The translations under genes and the position numbers were made by a program. A model generated the notes under the pieces. That model was not told the origin of the DNA. It did no database searches and worked only from the letters and a program-made list of their open reading frames with translations. Below are positions 62,525 through 64,000 of a DNA stretch of 64,000 nt, in pieces. Each line of letters begins with the position of its first letter. Position 1 is the stretch's first letter. The DNA comes from Nannochloris sp. 'desiccata' (taxonomy: Eukaryota > Chlorophyta > Trebouxiophyceae > Chlorellales > Chlorellaceae), in contig JAGTXX020000004.1 of the NCBI GenBank assembly GCA_019044685.2, positions 1 through 64,000 on the forward strand, read 5' to 3'.

Positions 62525-64000
62525 ATGCGAGTGATCACTAGATGCGACCGTGCTTTTATTCGCTGCCTCCATTTCAGACGTCCCGTTCAACACAGACTCT
62601 TCGCGAGTATAGCTGCCATGTCAGCAATAGCAACAAATCACACTCTCCAGCCCTCGGCCAAACCTAAAGTCTTGGTCATCACTGGGCCGACAGCGGTCGG
62701 CAAGACTGCTATTTCTCTAACTTTAGCAGAGCGATTGAATGGAGAAATCATTAGTGCAGACTCAGTACAAGTATACAAAGCCCTAGATATTGGATCTGAC
62801 AAGGTAGAATAGATGTTTAATCTAATTTTGGAAATAAAGGTTTCCAATATTTTCCCGCTTGTCCCTCGCTATTTTTTATTAATATCTCCCTGACCCATTT
62901 CTTTTTCCTTTGCAGATCTCGGTTGCTGAACGTCGCAACATCCCACATCATTTGCTCGACGTATTCGATCCTAAAGATGAATTCTCAGCTGGTCAGTTCT
63001 ACTCACTTGCACGTGCCGCCACTGCTGACATCCTATCTCGAGGAAAAACTCCAATCGTAGTGGGGGGGACTGGATTTTATCTACGTTGGTATATTTTAGG
63101 AAAGCCATCAACCCCACCAGCTAGTAAAGATAGTGAAGCTGCTGCTGAAGCTGCTCTTGCCAAAGCTTGGGCAGATGCTCTACAAGAAAAAAATCAAAAG
63201 AAAAATTCTTCTTCAGAATCTTTGACCGAGGAAGAAAAGTGGAATGCCGGGGTTAATTTAATTAAAAATCTAGGAGATATCGAGTCTGCAGATAGATTAC
63301 GTAATGAATCTAACAACTATTATCGGCTTCAACGAGTAGTGGATATCTTATTACAATCACCTGGCAAAACTCTTAGAGATTTAAATTTAAATGAAGCGGC
63401 ACCCCTCGATTTTGATTTTCGATGTTATTTTTTGACTCGTCCTAGAATTGAGCTCTATAGAAGGATAGATTCTAGAGTAGAAGATATGGTAGCTAGTGGA
63501 GTTATAGCTGAAACGAGTAGAGAATTGTTAAAAAAGGGGCTACAAGCGAATCGCAACTGCAGTACACGAGCAATTGGATACCGACAAGTTTTAGAATATC
63601 TAGATAAAGCTAAAACTAACACCATTATTAAAAATAAAAATATCGCGGCGCCTATTATTCCTCTTAGTGAATCTGGTATTGTCGAATTAGCGCGTAATAT
63701 TCAAACTGCCTCGAGGCAGCTATGTCATAAACAACTTTCTTGGTTTCGAGATGATCCTTTGTTCAAGTGGATTGATGCATCCCAGGGTCAAAAAGAAACT
63801 GTTGATCAAATTTTGGAATTATACAAAACACCAGCGCATCAAGGTGGCTGTGGTGCGCAGTTTAATGGAGGGAGATTGAGCAAAGAAGAAGAGAAATTGA
63901 TGAAACAGTATGTGACAAAGTTTGAGAAACTGGTGCCTGGGAGTGACGGAATAAAGAATGCGTTGACTGAAGCGAAAGAGGCTTTGAGGGGTCATAGTAG
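62525..64000 (+). CDS. tRNA dimethylallyl(isopentenyl)transferase, MiaA-type, cut by window end
   Basis: Exon 1 (62525-62803) and exon 2 (62916 to beyond 64000) join in phase, giving 454 residues so far with no stop. The enzyme adds an isopentenyl group to A37 of tRNAs reading codons starting with U, and its turnover releases cis-zeatin-type cytokinins in plants. The P-loop is [15 protein letters not shown] (51-65), followed by [66 protein letters not shown] and the late [14 protein letters not shown]. The first 45 residues are Arg/Ser/Ala-rich and acid-poor after residue 8, with a second Met at 32 (MSAIATN), so organelle and cytosolic forms could both be made. A bacterial-like MiaA length suggests little is missing beyond the edge. 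Confidence 0.93.

Noticed and set aside
1..64000. CRISPR arrays, bacterial operons, tRNA or rRNA genes
   Set aside because: No spaced palindromic repeats, no cloverleaf or rRNA-like conserved blocks noticed; the genes have introns and eukaryotic architecture.

Overview
The window is one end of a nuclear chromosome from a photosynthetic green-lineage eukaryote, most likely a green alga (Chlorophyta). Three things support this. The left edge is an Arabidopsis-type telomere (CCCTAAA on the + strand). The genes have spliceosomal introns, mostly about 70-150 bp with GT..AG borders. The gene set is typical of plastid-bearing Viridiplantae: an SBP-box transcription factor with ankyrin repeats, a plastid phosphate translocator, SecA2, a plastid-type KsgA, a Ycf66-domain protein, a kinase-PP2C fusion and a MOT2/MFSD5-like transporter. 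TGTAA pentamers follow many stop codons, as expected for chlorophyte poly(A) signals. The species cannot be named from the sequence.

Region 1 (1-9.4 kb) is the subtelomere. It holds telomere repeats, then a 5'-truncated but otherwise open non-LTR retrotransposon (half of the endonuclease, the reverse transcriptase and a CCHC finger) that ends in a short tandem repeat. This abuts a 13-copy, about 176-bp satellite with a four-unit (703-bp) higher-order repeat. About 2.3 kb of apparently non-coding DNA follows, then a decayed cluster of retrotransposon fragments containing a nested antisense insertion and a long inverted repeat.

Region 2 (9.4-64 kb) is compact, gene-dense DNA on both strands. 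In order: papain-type cysteine protease (+), DNA polymerase epsilon catalytic subunit (-), TauD-type dioxygenase (+), unknown plastid membrane protein (-), PepD-type dipeptidase (-), mitoribosomal mS33 (-), Ycf66-like protein (+), (6-4) photolyase/animal-type cryptochrome (+), a retrotransposon relic, NSE2-like SUMO ligase (-), plastid phosphate translocator (+), kinase-PP2C fusion (-), DBP5 helicase (+), SBP-ankyrin factor (-), unknown membrane protein (+), plastid KsgA (+), SWT1-like PIN protein (+), TIGR04168-type phosphoesterase (-), SecA2 (+), two paralogous bZIP-like factors (-), a low-complexity protein with a HicA-like tail (-), MOT2-like transporter (-), and tRNA isopentenyltransferase (+, cut by the window edge).

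The genes do not form a pathway. Several are plastid-directed (translocator, SecA2, KsgA, Ycf66-like, the 242-aa membrane protein) and three concern genome maintenance (Pol epsilon, photolyase, NSE2), but their grouping looks incidental. I see no defence island, CRISPR array, tRNA or rRNA. The most notable features are the chromosome-end architecture and several unusual proteins: an NSE2 RING lacking expected zinc ligands, an SBP box with a substituted ligand and a possible GA-AG intron, and bZIPs lacking the invariant Asn.
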